Shown: positions 24,566 through 32,810 of the stretch, one piece after another
Position numbering within the stretch: position 1 is the stretch's first letter
How the letters are laid out: each line of letters starts with the position of its first letter
NCBI GenBank assembly: GCA_025463135.1
Contig: JAOAPY010000016.1
Location: 185,525-249,524, forward strand
Direction of reading: 5' to 3'
Source: Acidobacteriota bacterium
GTDB taxonomy: Bacteria; Acidobacteriota; Blastocatellia; Pyrinomonadales; Pyrinomonadaceae
DNA length: 64,000 nt
Program-made: the position numbers and the translations under genes
The notes under the pieces: generated by a model
Seen by the model: only the letters and a program-made list of their open reading frames with translations
What the model was told of the DNA's origin: nothing
Database searches by the model: none

Positions 24566-27264
24566 TCCACGCGCAGCAGTTTCGCGCCGGGCAGCGACTG
24601 TCCTGCGAGTGAAGTGTAGGATCCAATCGCAACCAACGTGAAGATGATCGCCAGGGTCACCGTAAAGTCGGTCGCATACCAGGCAGTAAACTCTGTCGTA
24701 TGCGGAAAAAAGACGGGAAGAAAATAACAAATTACCGCCGACACGAAAGCCAGCAACCCGAACCTGTAAAGACAACCCACCAACAGCAGGCCAATTACCA
24801 GCGCGAAGGGCAGCGCCGAAAGCTGCGCTCCCAGAATGAGGAAAAGCAGACCACTCACGATCAGGCAAACAATCGCTGCTGCTATTCGCTCTCGCCTGGT
24901 CAGGATGAACCACACCAGGAAGAAGAACAGAACAAACAATGCCATGTAGAGACAGCTGGTGATGAAGTAGGTGAATTTGAAGACAAATAAGTGCCAACCG
25001 AGAAACGGACTGTAGAAAGAGGTCAGCGGTAAACCGCCAGTGGGACTTGCCAACTTCATCTGGACCAGCGTACCGAGCTGGAAGACGCGGGCGCCAATTA
25101 CTCCAAGCAAAGCTCCCGTCAACACGTCGCGCCCAACCAGCGGATCGCGCCAGTCACCCGCGAGCAGCCGGCTCCAGGAAATAATTCCTTTCGGCCAGTA
25201 CCTTCTGACAAATGGTTCTAATGCGATGTAGAGGAGCCACAAGAACGCGGCGCCGAATAAAGCCGCTTGTAAGTTGCGAATAAATATTTGGAATTCGTCC
25301 GAAATCGTCGACACATGGTGTGCGTCAATCATCGCTAACATCCGCAGCGCAAAATAAATGGAAGCCAATCGAAAAGCACCGCGCCTGTCGCCGAGCCCCA
25401 GGCGAAGATTCCTGACCGCCAGTAAGGCGCCTCCAACCAGCGAGAGAATAACTACCGCAATCGAAATCGAAACTACAGCGCGCCAGCTAGCCACCACGTC
25501 GGCCTCCTGTTGTCGGGCAGGATGGTCCCAGGGATAGATCGTCTCGAAATAGACTGGCCGTCCCTGCATGGTCGCCGCTTCTACGTGGATCGCATAATCG
25601 GGGTGTGCTGGATCGATGCCATCCCAGGCGGCACGTGTGTCGTAAGCATGAAGTGGGACCCAGGTGGAGGCAACGGAACGAAACTGTGTCTGATTGAGCC
25701 CGGCTTCGTTGAAAAAACCGGACCAATCAAAGGGACGTTCATCCTTTTGCGGTTCGACGCCTGGACCATCGCGTTGTGCCGGCGCGCCAATGAAGTAATG
25801 CAGGCGGCCGGCCATGTCAAGATAGACGCCGGTCATCCCCGAGAGATCCTGAGACGGGTCATCGAATTCCACAAACATCCCATCGTTGGGTACCAGCGGG
25901 CGCGGACTTTGGCGAAACCAATAACGATAGCCGGCTGCCGGATCTGTCTTCATCTTTTCCCAACGCGAAGAATTCCGATCGCGACGCATGACATCATGCA
26001 GATAATCCACATTCAAGAGCATGCCGTAACTGCTGTCGCCGGAAGTTGCGTCGTACCCAGCCCGGGAAATGATTTGCCGCGCTCGCTCCTGTAAAACCTC
26101 CGGCGGTTTGTCGAGCGGCGTCAGTCGATACAACTGAGTATATTTCGATAACCAAGCGCCCAGGCCCACCGCCAGGATAAAAGAGGCAAATAGTACCGTG
26201 GCAACAGCGGGTTGTAAGGCGCCCTGGCGCGTCGATGCGGCGACCATCTGCGGCGAAGGCGTTTCTCCCGCAGCGAGCGCGGCCGCAATCGGATCGCCGC
26301 CGGGCAGCGCGGCTGCTACCTGCAACACCGACTCTGGGCGCTGACCTGGATCCTTTTGAATACAGCGCTCGATCAGCCTTTCAACTACTGGATCAAGGTC
26401 CTTGACGATGGATGTTGGGGTAACAGGTGCGGTGTTGCTTTGGCGTAACCTAATCAGATCGCCAAGCGTCTCGGCTTCAAATGCTTTACGGCCGGTGAAA
26501 AGCTCGTAAAGCACCAGGCCGAGTGAATAGACATCCGTCCTGGTTGTCTGCTCCTTTCCCGCGAGCTGTTCCGGCGCCATATAGGCCGGCGTGCCCGAAG
26601 CCAGATCTCTTTCGGAAAATTCTTCGGAAAGCCCCGCGAGGCCGAAATCGAGAATGCGAGCGTTCCCGTCTCCATCGATCATGATGTTCGCCGGCTTCAG
26701 GTCGCGATGCAGAACTCCGTTGTCATGCGCGGCCGCCAGACCCGCACAAATTTGTCGCGCGAGTTGCAGTGCTTTGTCACCAGGCAGCCGCCCAATTCGC
26801 CGGATCAGTGAAGAAAGTTCTTCACCCTTGATGTATTCCATTGACAGGAATTGCCGCCCGTCTATCTCGCCGATGTCATAAACGCGACAGACATTTTTAT
26901 GAGAGACCTGGCGGGCAACGCGGACTTCGCGATGAAAGCGAGCCAGCGCCGCGCCATCATTGGACAGATCGTCGGGCAGGAACTTCAGGGCGACGGATTG
27001 GCCCAGTTTCAGATCATCGGCGCGATAGACTTCGCCCATGCCGCCCTTTCCGAGCAAGCCAACGATGCGATAGCGACCTGCCAGGATAGCGCCGGCTACA
27101 AATCGCGCGTCATCGATTGAAGCGTATGATACGGAGGGAAAAGATTTCGGAGTATCAAGGCGACGCGTCGCCTCGTTCTCAGACGAAGCACTGCACGTCG
27201 GACAGGAAGACATTTCCTCCGGGATCTCGTTTTGACAAATGGGGCAATGAGGCCTGGGTGTCAT
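24556..27264 (-). CDS. Membrane Ser/Thr protein kinase with zinc ribbon and multi-helix C-terminus
   Basis: A 902-residue protein. The N-terminal zinc ribbon has CPIC...CPTC (7, 10, 21, 24). The Hanks-type kinase spans about 65-335: GKGGMGEVY, K94, HRDLKPAN (187-194), DFG (206-208), PEQLAGK. A transmembrane helix (ATVLFASFILAVGLGAWL) leads to an extracytoplasmic domain of about 250 residues (with YRYWFRQSPRPLVPNDGMF and FFNEAGL). At least eight hydrophobic helices follow to the end. The ATG at 27264 is preferred because the ribbon starts there; an upstream start (27423) would add 53 residues without domain character. The outer domain may sense a ligand; I cannot name its family. Confidence 0.88.
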   Translation of the reverse strand: MTPRPHCPICQNEIPEEMSSCPTCSASSENEATRRLDTPKSFPSVSYASIDDARFVAGAILAGRYRIVGLLGKGGMGEVYRADDLKLGQSVALKFLPDDLSNDGAALARFHREVRVARQVSHKNVCRVYDIGEIDGRQFLSMEYIKGEELSSLIRRIGRLPGDKALQLARQICAGLAAAHDNGVLHRDLKPANIMIDGDGNARILDFGLAGLSEEFSERDLASGTPAYMAPEQLAGKEQTTRTDVYSLGLVLYELFTGRKAFEAETLGDLIRLRQSNTAPVTPTSIVKDLDPVVERLIERCIQKDPGQRPESVLQVAAALPGGDPIAAALAAGETPSPQMVAASTRQGALQPAVATVLFASFILAVGLGAWLSKYTQLYRLTPLDKPPEVLQERARQIISRAGYDATSGDSSYGMLLNVDYLHDVMRRDRNSSRWEKMKTDPAAGYRYWFRQSPRPLVPNDGMFVEFDDPSQDLSGMTGVYLDMAGRLHYFIGAPAQRDGPGVEPQKDERPFDWSGFFNEAGLNQTQFRSVASTWVPLHAYDTRAAWDGIDPAHPDYAIHVEAATMQGRPVYFETIYPWDHPARQQEADVVASWRAVVSISIAVVILSLVGGALLAVRNLRLGLGDRRGAFRLASIYFALRMLAMIDAHHVSTISDEFQIFIRNLQAALFGAAFLWLLYIALEPFVRRYWPKGIISWSRLLAGDWRDPLVGRDVLTGALLGVIGARVFQLGTLVQMKLASPTGGLPLTSFYSPFLGWHLFVFKFTYFITSCLYMALFVLFFFLVWFILTRRERIAAAIVCLIVSGLLFLILGAQLSALPFALVIGLLLVGCLYRFGLLAFVSAVICYFLPVFFPHTTEFTAWYATDFTVTLAIIFTLVAIGSYTSLAGQSLPGAKLLRVDQT

Positions 27265-27478
27265 CGAGGGCGGATTGTAGCAACTTAGTTTTCGAGTTTC
27301 GAATAATTTGTTGTGATCGGTAGCGCGCCCAATTCCACAGGTGTTTTGAGTGCCGCCTTTTAGGCCGGCTTTTGGCGGGGCGAAGAACCCGATGAAGTCG
27401 GTACCGTCAGCGCCTGTCGCCAAACCAAAGCACCGTCTTCTGCTGCAGCCAATCGGTTAATAACCTAAATCATAAAAA

Positions 27479-27502
27479 GGGCGGACACATAGGTCCGCCC
27501 CT
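27479..27502. repeat. 24-bp palindrome GGGCGGACACATAGGTCCGC.. (copy 1)
   Basis: A 24-bp inverted repeat identical to 31871-31894. It is 25 bp downstream of the S46 peptidase stop and can act as a transcription terminator; the A-run before it (AAAAA) gives a T-run on the minus strand. Confidence 0.8.
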
Positions 27503-27527
27503 ACGAGTGCCTCTAATGGTTCTTGAT

Positions 27528-29615
27528 TTAACCCTTCGTTAATTCGTCGGCCACTTCGTTCGCGTTGAAGACCTTGCGCAGGACTTCCAGCATGCCGCGC
27601 GAGTCAACGGAAATAGCGCGGTTGACCGACTCATCGTAGATAAAGTCTCCGACCAACGATTGGATGTTGCCGTCAAAGATCAGCCCAATCAGCTCTGCGT
27701 TCTTATTAATTGTCGGTGAGCCTGAGTTGCCGCCGATGATGTCATTGGTCGTGACAAAGTTGAACGGCGTACTTAAATCCAGCGCGGCCTTCTTGTCCAG
27801 CCAACGCTGCGGCAGGTTGTAGGGAAACTCTGACTTGAACTGCGCGGACCGATCATAGAGACCGCCCAGCGTCGTATACGGAGTAACCTTCTTGCCATTT
27901 TCCATGTATCCCTTAACCGCACCGTAAGACAGGCGCAGCGTAAAGGTCGCGTCCGGGTAAAGCTTTGTCCCTTCGGTATCAAAACGCGCCCGCGCGATTT
28001 TTGCGTAGTTAGCACGCTCGACGCCGGTGACTTCACCTTCATAGCGTTTGCGCAATTCGCGCGCGGTGGCATCAACGGTACGCGCCAGGACGATCATTGG
28101 ATCAGTGGAAGACTCAATTGTCGCCCACTTGGCCGTCGCCAATTCTTTGCGGTAAGCAACGTCTTTAAGCCTGGTGCCCTCGATCAATTCATTGGCCCGC
28201 GCCTCCGGCGTCTTCCCTTCAAGAATCTGTTTGACCAGCGGGTGATCGGCGCCGAGTAACTCGACCATGTAACCGAGCGAATCGGCAAGTTTCAGCTTCT
28301 CAAAATCGTCGTGAATCGGAGCCGTTGAGTAGAGCGCCAGTTCCAGCGAAGCGCGGCGAGCATCGGTGAACTCGGGCAGCCGCTGGGCATTTGGCTTCTC
28401 GTTTTCGGCCGCCCGACGAACCAAAATTCGCGCAAAGCCAAACAAGGTGCTGTTGAAGCCGCTAGCCTGATCAAAGATCCTTCGCTCACGTGTGTAGCTG
28501 GGCAATCCCTGATGGGCTTTGGCAATCGCATCCCAGGCGTCGCCATACGTCTTCTGCCGGTCGGGATCGGCGGCGATGGACTTGCGCAAGGCAGCTTCAT
28601 CCTTCATCTTGCGATCCATCAGGGCGTTGTCCTTAAGACCGGCAATTTGACCCCGATATACCTTCAAACTGTTCTGAACGCTATTCAATTCATTTTGGCT
28701 CTGGCGTGTTTGTTCCTCGCCCAGCGCCATGTACTTCTTGAGCATTGCTTCGCGCCGTTCCAGCAAACGCAGGACTATGGGGATACTGGTATCGCGCAGT
28801 TCCTGCAAATGCGCCACCGTATTCAGGCGCGCGGTGTTGCCCGGATTGCCGGTGACAAACGCCAACTCGCCGTCCTTCGAGCCCGCTTTGGACCACTTGA
28901 AAAAACTCGCAGGATGGACGGGCTGGTCGTTCTCGTAGACGCGCACCAGGGCCATATCGATATTGAAGCGCGGAAAATTAAAGTTGTCGGGATCGCCGCC
29001 GAAAAATGCTGCCTGAAACTCAGGTACAAACACCAGGCGCACATCGGTATATTTTTTGTAGCGATAAAGATTGTACTGACCGCCCTGATAAAGGGTGACA
29101 ACGTCCGAGCGCAACCCGGTCGCCTTACTTGATTCGCCCTCAATGGCGGCAGTTTCGGCACGCCGCGCGGCAAATCCTTCGGCGTCCGACAGGCCGGGCT
29201 TAACGACGCCATTGACACGAGCGGTGACATCCTCGACGCTTTCGAGCACGTTCAATTCCAGGCTGGGCGCTTTGATTTCTTCGCCGGCGTTGTGGGCCAC
29301 AAAGCCTTCCTTGGCCAGGTCCTTTTGAGGCGTGCTTACTTCGTTAACAATGTCTTCGACAATGTGATAATTGGTGAGCACCAGACCATTCGCCGAGACG
29401 AATGAGCCCGAACCGCCATTGTTAAAGCGCACCGAAGCGAGTTGCACTTTCTTGAGCCAGGCATCGGTGATTTCGAATCCATACTTTCGTTTGATTTCGG
29501 CGCGCGGCACATTGTTGAAGGTCCACATGCCTTCGTCGGCCAGCGCAGAAAAATTCAAAGTTTGCAGACTAAACAGTGCCAGTATCAGCACACACAATAG
29601 TTTTCTAAATTTCAT
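27528..29615 (-). CDS. S46 family dipeptidyl peptidase
   Basis: A 695-residue exported serine peptidase of family S46 (DPP7/DPP11 type). A signal peptide (residues 1-26, ending SALA) precedes DEGMWTFNN, the family's mature start. Catalytic residues by motif are H84 (GLVLTNYHIVED), an Asp near FPRFNIDMALVRVYE and S631 (GGNSGSP). The histidine motif TNYHIV differs from the usual TNHHC. The central alpha-helical region is present and the length is normal. These enzymes remove dipeptides from peptide N-termini in the periplasm, suggesting peptide feeding. AAGGAA precedes the ATG. Confidence 0.95.
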   Translation of the reverse strand: MKFRKLLCVLILALFSLQTLNFSALADEGMWTFNNVPRAEIKRKYGFEITDAWLKKVQLASVRFNNGGSGSFVSANGLVLTNYHIVEDIVNEVSTPQKDLAKEGFVAHNAGEEIKAPSLELNVLESVEDVTARVNGVVKPGLSDAEGFAARRAETAAIEGESSKATGLRSDVVTLYQGGQYNLYRYKKYTDVRLVFVPEFQAAFFGGDPDNFNFPRFNIDMALVRVYENDQPVHPASFFKWSKAGSKDGELAFVTGNPGNTARLNTVAHLQELRDTSIPIVLRLLERREAMLKKYMALGEEQTRQSQNELNSVQNSLKVYRGQIAGLKDNALMDRKMKDEAALRKSIAADPDRQKTYGDAWDAIAKAHQGLPSYTRERRIFDQASGFNSTLFGFARILVRRAAENEKPNAQRLPEFTDARRASLELALYSTAPIHDDFEKLKLADSLGYMVELLGADHPLVKQILEGKTPEARANELIEGTRLKDVAYRKELATAKWATIESSTDPMIVLARTVDATARELRKRYEGEVTGVERANYAKIARARFDTEGTKLYPDATFTLRLSYGAVKGYMENGKKVTPYTTLGGLYDRSAQFKSEFPYNLPQRWLDKKAALDLSTPFNFVTTNDIIGGNSGSPTINKNAELIGLIFDGNIQSLVGDFIYDESVNRAISVDSRGMLEVLRKVFNANEVADELTKG

Positions 29616-30027
29616 ATTGTTCCTTTATGTTTCCTCGCGGGAGAATTGCTTTTAGAGTCTGTTCCTGTCCGATTGGATGCCTGAGATTAGTAATGGTTCG
29701 ACGTGTATAATGTCAAGAAGACCGTGACAAGCGCGCAGTAGCCAGGGTCCTGTTTTTGAAGTTCATGCAACAAGTATGTAGTCTATTTTCGGTTGCGACG
29801 TCTTGGGTCCCGGAGGGACGAAATGTTTATAGAACCAGCATCCCAAAAAACTTTGCAGCTCCGGCCAAATGTTTATAGCTTTTGATGATGCCGCCTGGTC
29901 ACCGGGCTGAAGCCACGGTGTGAATGAGAGGGAATGCGAAGCAACCCGCTGCCCTAAACACGCGGAGCTTAGAATAAGGCGCCGTCAAAAATCGTCCTGC
30001 TTGTCACGTTTTCCGGTTTTCGGCCCT
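29616..30027. other. Divergent region between S46 peptidase and HhH protein genes
   Basis: A 412-bp gap with no convincing gene. It includes a repeat of the GGAGGGACGAAATGTTTATAGAA type (29808-29880). An ORF starting at 29920 runs into the HhH gene but its first 36 codons have no domain-like character, so that start is not used. Confidence 0.5.
29808..29880. repeat. Repeat with GTCCCGGAGGGAC hairpin and ATGTTTATAGAA motif
   Basis: The hairpin GTCCCGGAGGGAC (29809-29820 region) is followed by GAAATGTTTATAGAACCAGC, and a second partial copy (GCTCCGGCCAAATGTTTATAGC) follows. The same motif, with the hairpin CGCTTCGGAGGAGCG, is at 45350-45380. It is a dispersed family. Confidence 0.65.
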
Positions 30028-30486
30028 ATGGATAACGAATCAATCGCTCGCCGCTTTTCTCGCCTCGCCGCGCTGATGGAATTGCGCGGTGATGACCCGT
30101 TTCGGCTGCGCTCCTATCGCAATGCCGCTGAAGTGATCGAAGTCTGGCCCACCCCACTCAAAGAGACCGCTGAAAAAGAAGGAATGGCGGGACTACAAGC
30201 CATTCCCGGTGTCGGCAAAGCCATCGCCGGTAAGATCGTTGAACTATTGGACCACGGGACGTTTGACGCCTGGGAAAGGTTGATAGCCGAAACTCCCGAG
30301 ACCCTGCTTGATCTGCTGGAACTCCCGGGTATAGGTCCCAAGACAGCCATGACGCTCTATCAAAAATTCAAAGTCTCTTCAATCACGGAATTGAAAAAGT
30401 TTGTCGCCGGCGGTGGCCTTGATCTTGTCGACGGGATTGGGGCAAAGACGGCGGACAGAATCAAGCAGTCTCTGGAAACTCGTTAA
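30028..30486 (+). CDS. Helix-hairpin-helix protein resembling the isolated N-terminus of PolX
   Basis: A 152-residue protein matching the 8-kDa plus fingers region of PolX-type (family X) DNA polymerases: MDNESIARRFSRLAALMELR, RLRSYRNAAEVIE, then three HhH units (LQAIPGVGKAIAGKIVELL; LLELPGIGPKTAMTLYQKF; LVDGIGAKTADRIKQSL). The nucleotidyltransferase palm and PHP domain of bacterial PolX (about 570 residues) are absent. It probably binds DNA in a sequence-independent way, for example at gaps. No catalytic residues are seen. The downstream region is non-coding, so this is not a frameshifted PolX. Confidence 0.85.
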   Translation: MDNESIARRFSRLAALMELRGDDPFRLRSYRNAAEVIEVWPTPLKETAEKEGMAGLQAIPGVGKAIAGKIVELLDHGTFDAWERLIAETPETLLDLLELPGIGPKTAMTLYQKFKVSSITELKKFVAGGGLDLVDGIGAKTADRIKQSLETR

Positions 30487-30697
30487 TTTGGGGTGTAGGC
30501 TGTAGTGCTCGTTTCTCTTTTTCAAAACGAGATGAGAGTTCCCTGAAGTCTGTGCTACTGCGCCACCCGACCTCCCGACACCATACACCCCAGCCTCAGA
30601 CCTTCGGCGAGTTCCCCCTTCCCCGTGTCACTCCCGCATGACTTAGCAGAGACTTAGCGATATTATTCCCGCCGCAGTTCCACCACACAGGAGGCTT

Positions 30698-31819
30698 ATG
30701 AGCAAAAAGATGAAACGTCGCGACTTTATGATTACCAGCGCCGCCGCGGGAGTGACAATCGCCGCGACGAGAGTGAAAGGCTCGCCAGTCGCTCCGACAA
30801 TGTTGATACCAGCCGCGGTCCAGCCGGTGGTGGTCTCTTCCGCTAATGGCAATCGCTTCAAGAATCGCGGCAACATGACTGCCGTACACAAAGCCTTCTC
30901 AATGATCACTAAGGGTGAGGACGTGCTTGATTCCGTCATTGCCGGCGTGAACATCGTGGAACTCGATCCGCTCGATGACAGCGTGGGGTACGGTGGCCTC
31001 CCCAATGCTGAAGGCGTAGTACAACTGGATTCGTCCTGCATGCATGGACCAAAAAAACGCGCGGGCGCGGTAGGCGCGCTGGAAGGCGTAAGCAGGCCGT
31101 CGCTGGTCGCACAATCGGTGCTGGAGAATACCGACCATCACCTGATTGTGGGCAAGGGCGCACAGGACTATGCGCGCAGCATGGGCTTCAAAATCGAGGA
31201 CGATCTCAATACCGAAAATTCGCGCCGGCAATGGCTGGAATGGAAACGTAGGATCGACCCGCAACACTATCTCGATCCCGCAAAGCGCGCCGAGGCGGGC
31301 CACCGCGCTGCGTTAGAGATGCTGGCCGAAGGCCTGCTCCGAGAAGAAAACATGCACGGCACGATCAACTGCGACGGGATCAACTCAAAAGGCGAGATTT
31401 GCGGGGTGACTACAACCAGTGGGCTGGCGTGGAAGATTCCCGGACGGCTGGGTGATTCACCGATATTGGGAGCAGGCCTTTATGTTGACGGCAACGTTGG
31501 CGCCGCGGGCTCGACTGGCCGCGGCGAAGCGAACCTGTACAACCTCTGCTCGTTCGTGATCGTCGAGGAGATGCGCCGCGGTGCTCACCCGAAAGACGCG
31601 GGCATGGAAGTCTTGAAACGTATCAAGGCCAACACGATTGAGAAGCGTCTGCTCAAGGCCGATGGCAATCCCAACTTTGGCATCAACTTCTACATCCTCA
31701 ACGCGAAAGGCGAGCACGCCGGCGTCTCGATGTACGCGACAAAGTATGCGATGTGCAACGAGAACGGACCACAGACACTAGATACCGAACCGTTGTTGCC
31801 CGGTAAGCCGGGCGACTGA
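30698..31819 (+). CDS. Tat-exported N4-(beta-N-acetylglucosaminyl)-L-asparaginase family Ntn-hydrolase
   Basis: A 373-residue Ntn-hydrolase of the glycosylasparaginase/isoaspartyl peptidase family. A Tat-like signal (KKMKRRDFMITSAAAGVTIA) leads the protein. SVGYGGLPNAEG is the family substrate-loop motif. The autocleavage site precedes Thr222 (HGTINCDGINSKG), which becomes the nucleophile. GDSPILGAGLYVD and STGRGE complete the site. Family members cleave the Asn-GlcNAc bond of glycopeptides; HGTINC replaces the common HDTIG form, so the true substrate may differ. AGGAGG lies 7 nt upstream of the ATG. Confidence 0.93.
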   Translation: MSKKMKRRDFMITSAAAGVTIAATRVKGSPVAPTMLIPAAVQPVVVSSANGNRFKNRGNMTAVHKAFSMITKGEDVLDSVIAGVNIVELDPLDDSVGYGGLPNAEGVVQLDSSCMHGPKKRAGAVGALEGVSRPSLVAQSVLENTDHHLIVGKGAQDYARSMGFKIEDDLNTENSRRQWLEWKRRIDPQHYLDPAKRAEAGHRAALEMLAEGLLREENMHGTINCDGINSKGEICGVTTTSGLAWKIPGRLGDSPILGAGLYVDGNVGAAGSTGRGEANLYNLCSFVIVEEMRRGAHPKDAGMEVLKRIKANTIEKRLLKADGNPNFGINFYILNAKGEHAGVSMYATKYAMCNENGPQTLDTEPLLPGKPGD

Positions 31820-31870
31820 GATCGTTCTTTGGCAGGGGTGTCCGTCCCCAGCGTGGACTTCAAACTACCA

Positions 31871-31894
31871 GGGCGGACACATAGGTCCGCCCCT
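31871..31894. repeat. 24-bp palindrome GGGCGGACACATAGGTCCGC.. (copy 2)
   Basis: Identical to 27479-27502. A diverged half (GGGGTGTCCGTCCCC, 31836-31850) lies 20 bp to the left. It sits between the converging asparaginase and VOC genes, where it can terminate both. Confidence 0.8.
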
Positions 31895-31904
31895 CCCCAT
31901 TCGG

Positions 31905-32288
31905 TTAGGCCGCCTTCTCATCAGGCTGCAACATGCCAAAGATATTTCCTTCGGTATCTTTGCAGTAAACCAACCAGCCAACGCCGGGCACGGCCATCTT
32001 GGGTACGACAACTGTCGCGCCGTTTTCCCGGGCTTTTGTGATTGAGGCATCAATCGCTTCGACGTCGATGGTACAGACGTAGCCGATGACAGCTTGCCCG
32101 TCTATCTCGCCCTGCCTTTGCAGCAGGCCGCCGTTGATGCCGCGCTGATCGTCCGGACCGGTGATCACGAGCCAGTAGGGCATCGGACCTTCCCATTTTT
32201 GAAAAGTCCACCGGAACAACTTGTCATAAAAGTTTATGGCGCGCTCGGGATTGCCGGCATGAATTTCGAAATGAACAACACGGGACAT
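31905..32288 (-). CDS. VOC (glyoxalase/dioxygenase fold) family protein
   Basis: A 127-residue single VOC-module pair. It has VVHFEIHAGNPERAINFYDKLF at the start and IEAIDASITKARENGATVV, ending with GVGWLVYCKDTEGNIFGMLQ. The proteins bind a metal and act on small molecules, but this subgroup (often called glyoxalase/bleomycin-resistance-like) has no fixed substrate. The ATG at 32288 is chosen because AGGAG is 7 nt upstream; the ATG at 32294 would be 1 nt from it. It is downstream of a small membrane protein gene with a palindromic repeat between. Confidence 0.9.
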   Translation of the reverse strand: MSRVVHFEIHAGNPERAINFYDKLFRWTFQKWEGPMPYWLVITGPDDQRGINGGLLQRQGEIDGQAVIGYVCTIDVEAIDASITKARENGATVVVPKMAVPGVGWLVYCKDTEGNIFGMLQPDEKAA

Positions 32289-32312
32289 AATCATTCTCCT
32301 TTTGAATTAGAC

Positions 32313-32392
32313 GTCCGACAAACTTCAGTTTGTCGCCGACTTTCGTTAGATAACACTTGTTTAAGTAATCGACAAACTGAAGTTTGTCGGAC
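32313..32392. repeat. Paired palindrome, GTCCGACAAACT family
   Basis: GTCCGACAAACTTCAGTTTG at the left and the complement ending CTGAAGTTTGTCGGAC at the right enclose about 34 bp. This is the most symmetric copy in the window. It occupies almost the whole gap between the VOC and small membrane protein genes. Confidence 0.9.
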
Positions 32393-32394
32393 AG

Positions 32395-32748
32395 TCAGCC
32401 GTGCGCCTCTGCCGGCACGCGTCCATATTTCTGCGTCGCGAAGCCGACGATCAATCCCACCATGCTGCCGGGCAACATGATTTGAAAGTAGTAGCCGCCC
32501 ACGGCAAAGCGCGCGGTCAGGTAAGCGAGCACTCCACCGACCAGCAACCCAAAGAGAATACCGATGGGTAGCGAATGAAACTTCTTCGCGAAAAAACCGA
32601 TCACGATACCCGCGATGACGCCCTTGAAGGTCGAGCTGATCACGATGCTGGCAAGCTGCTCGCGAACGGCCGGCGTGAACCACGACGTCAGGCCATCAAA
32701 GGCGCCCAGTATCGCGCCGAGTAGAATTCCGATCAGGGGTTTGGACAT
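32395..32748 (-). CDS. Small multi-helix membrane protein of unknown function
   Basis: A 117-residue hydrophobic protein with four predicted membrane helices: LIGILLGAILGAFDGL, FKGVIAGIVIGFFA, IGILFGLLVGGVLAYL and IMLPGSMVGLIVGFA. Gly spaced three to four apart suggests tight helix packing. No charged catalytic residues stand out. I do not recognise it. AAGGAG lies 7 nt before the start. The stop codon is 2 bp from the edge of the neighbouring palindromic repeat. Confidence 0.8.
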   Translation of the reverse strand: MSKPLIGILLGAILGAFDGLTSWFTPAVREQLASIVISSTFKGVIAGIVIGFFAKKFHSLPIGILFGLLVGGVLAYLTARFAVGGYYFQIMLPGSMVGLIVGFATQKYGRVPAEAHG

Positions 32749-32810
32749 TACTCATCTCCTTCTTTTGAAACATCCAGCTACTCTTCTATTAAACGGCCGC
32801 AAGGAAATCT

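Noticed and set aside
24700..24990. Charged plus-strand ORF antisense to the kinase C-terminus
   Set aside because: Its Lys/Gln/Glu-rich content is what the complement of a hydrophobic multi-helix region produces.
27265..27423. 53-residue extension of the large kinase
   Set aside because: No domain character; the zinc ribbon begins right after the ATG at 27264.
29920..30027. Upstream extension of the HhH protein
   Set aside because: 36 codons with no similarity to the family; the ATG at 30028 matches the PolX N-terminus.
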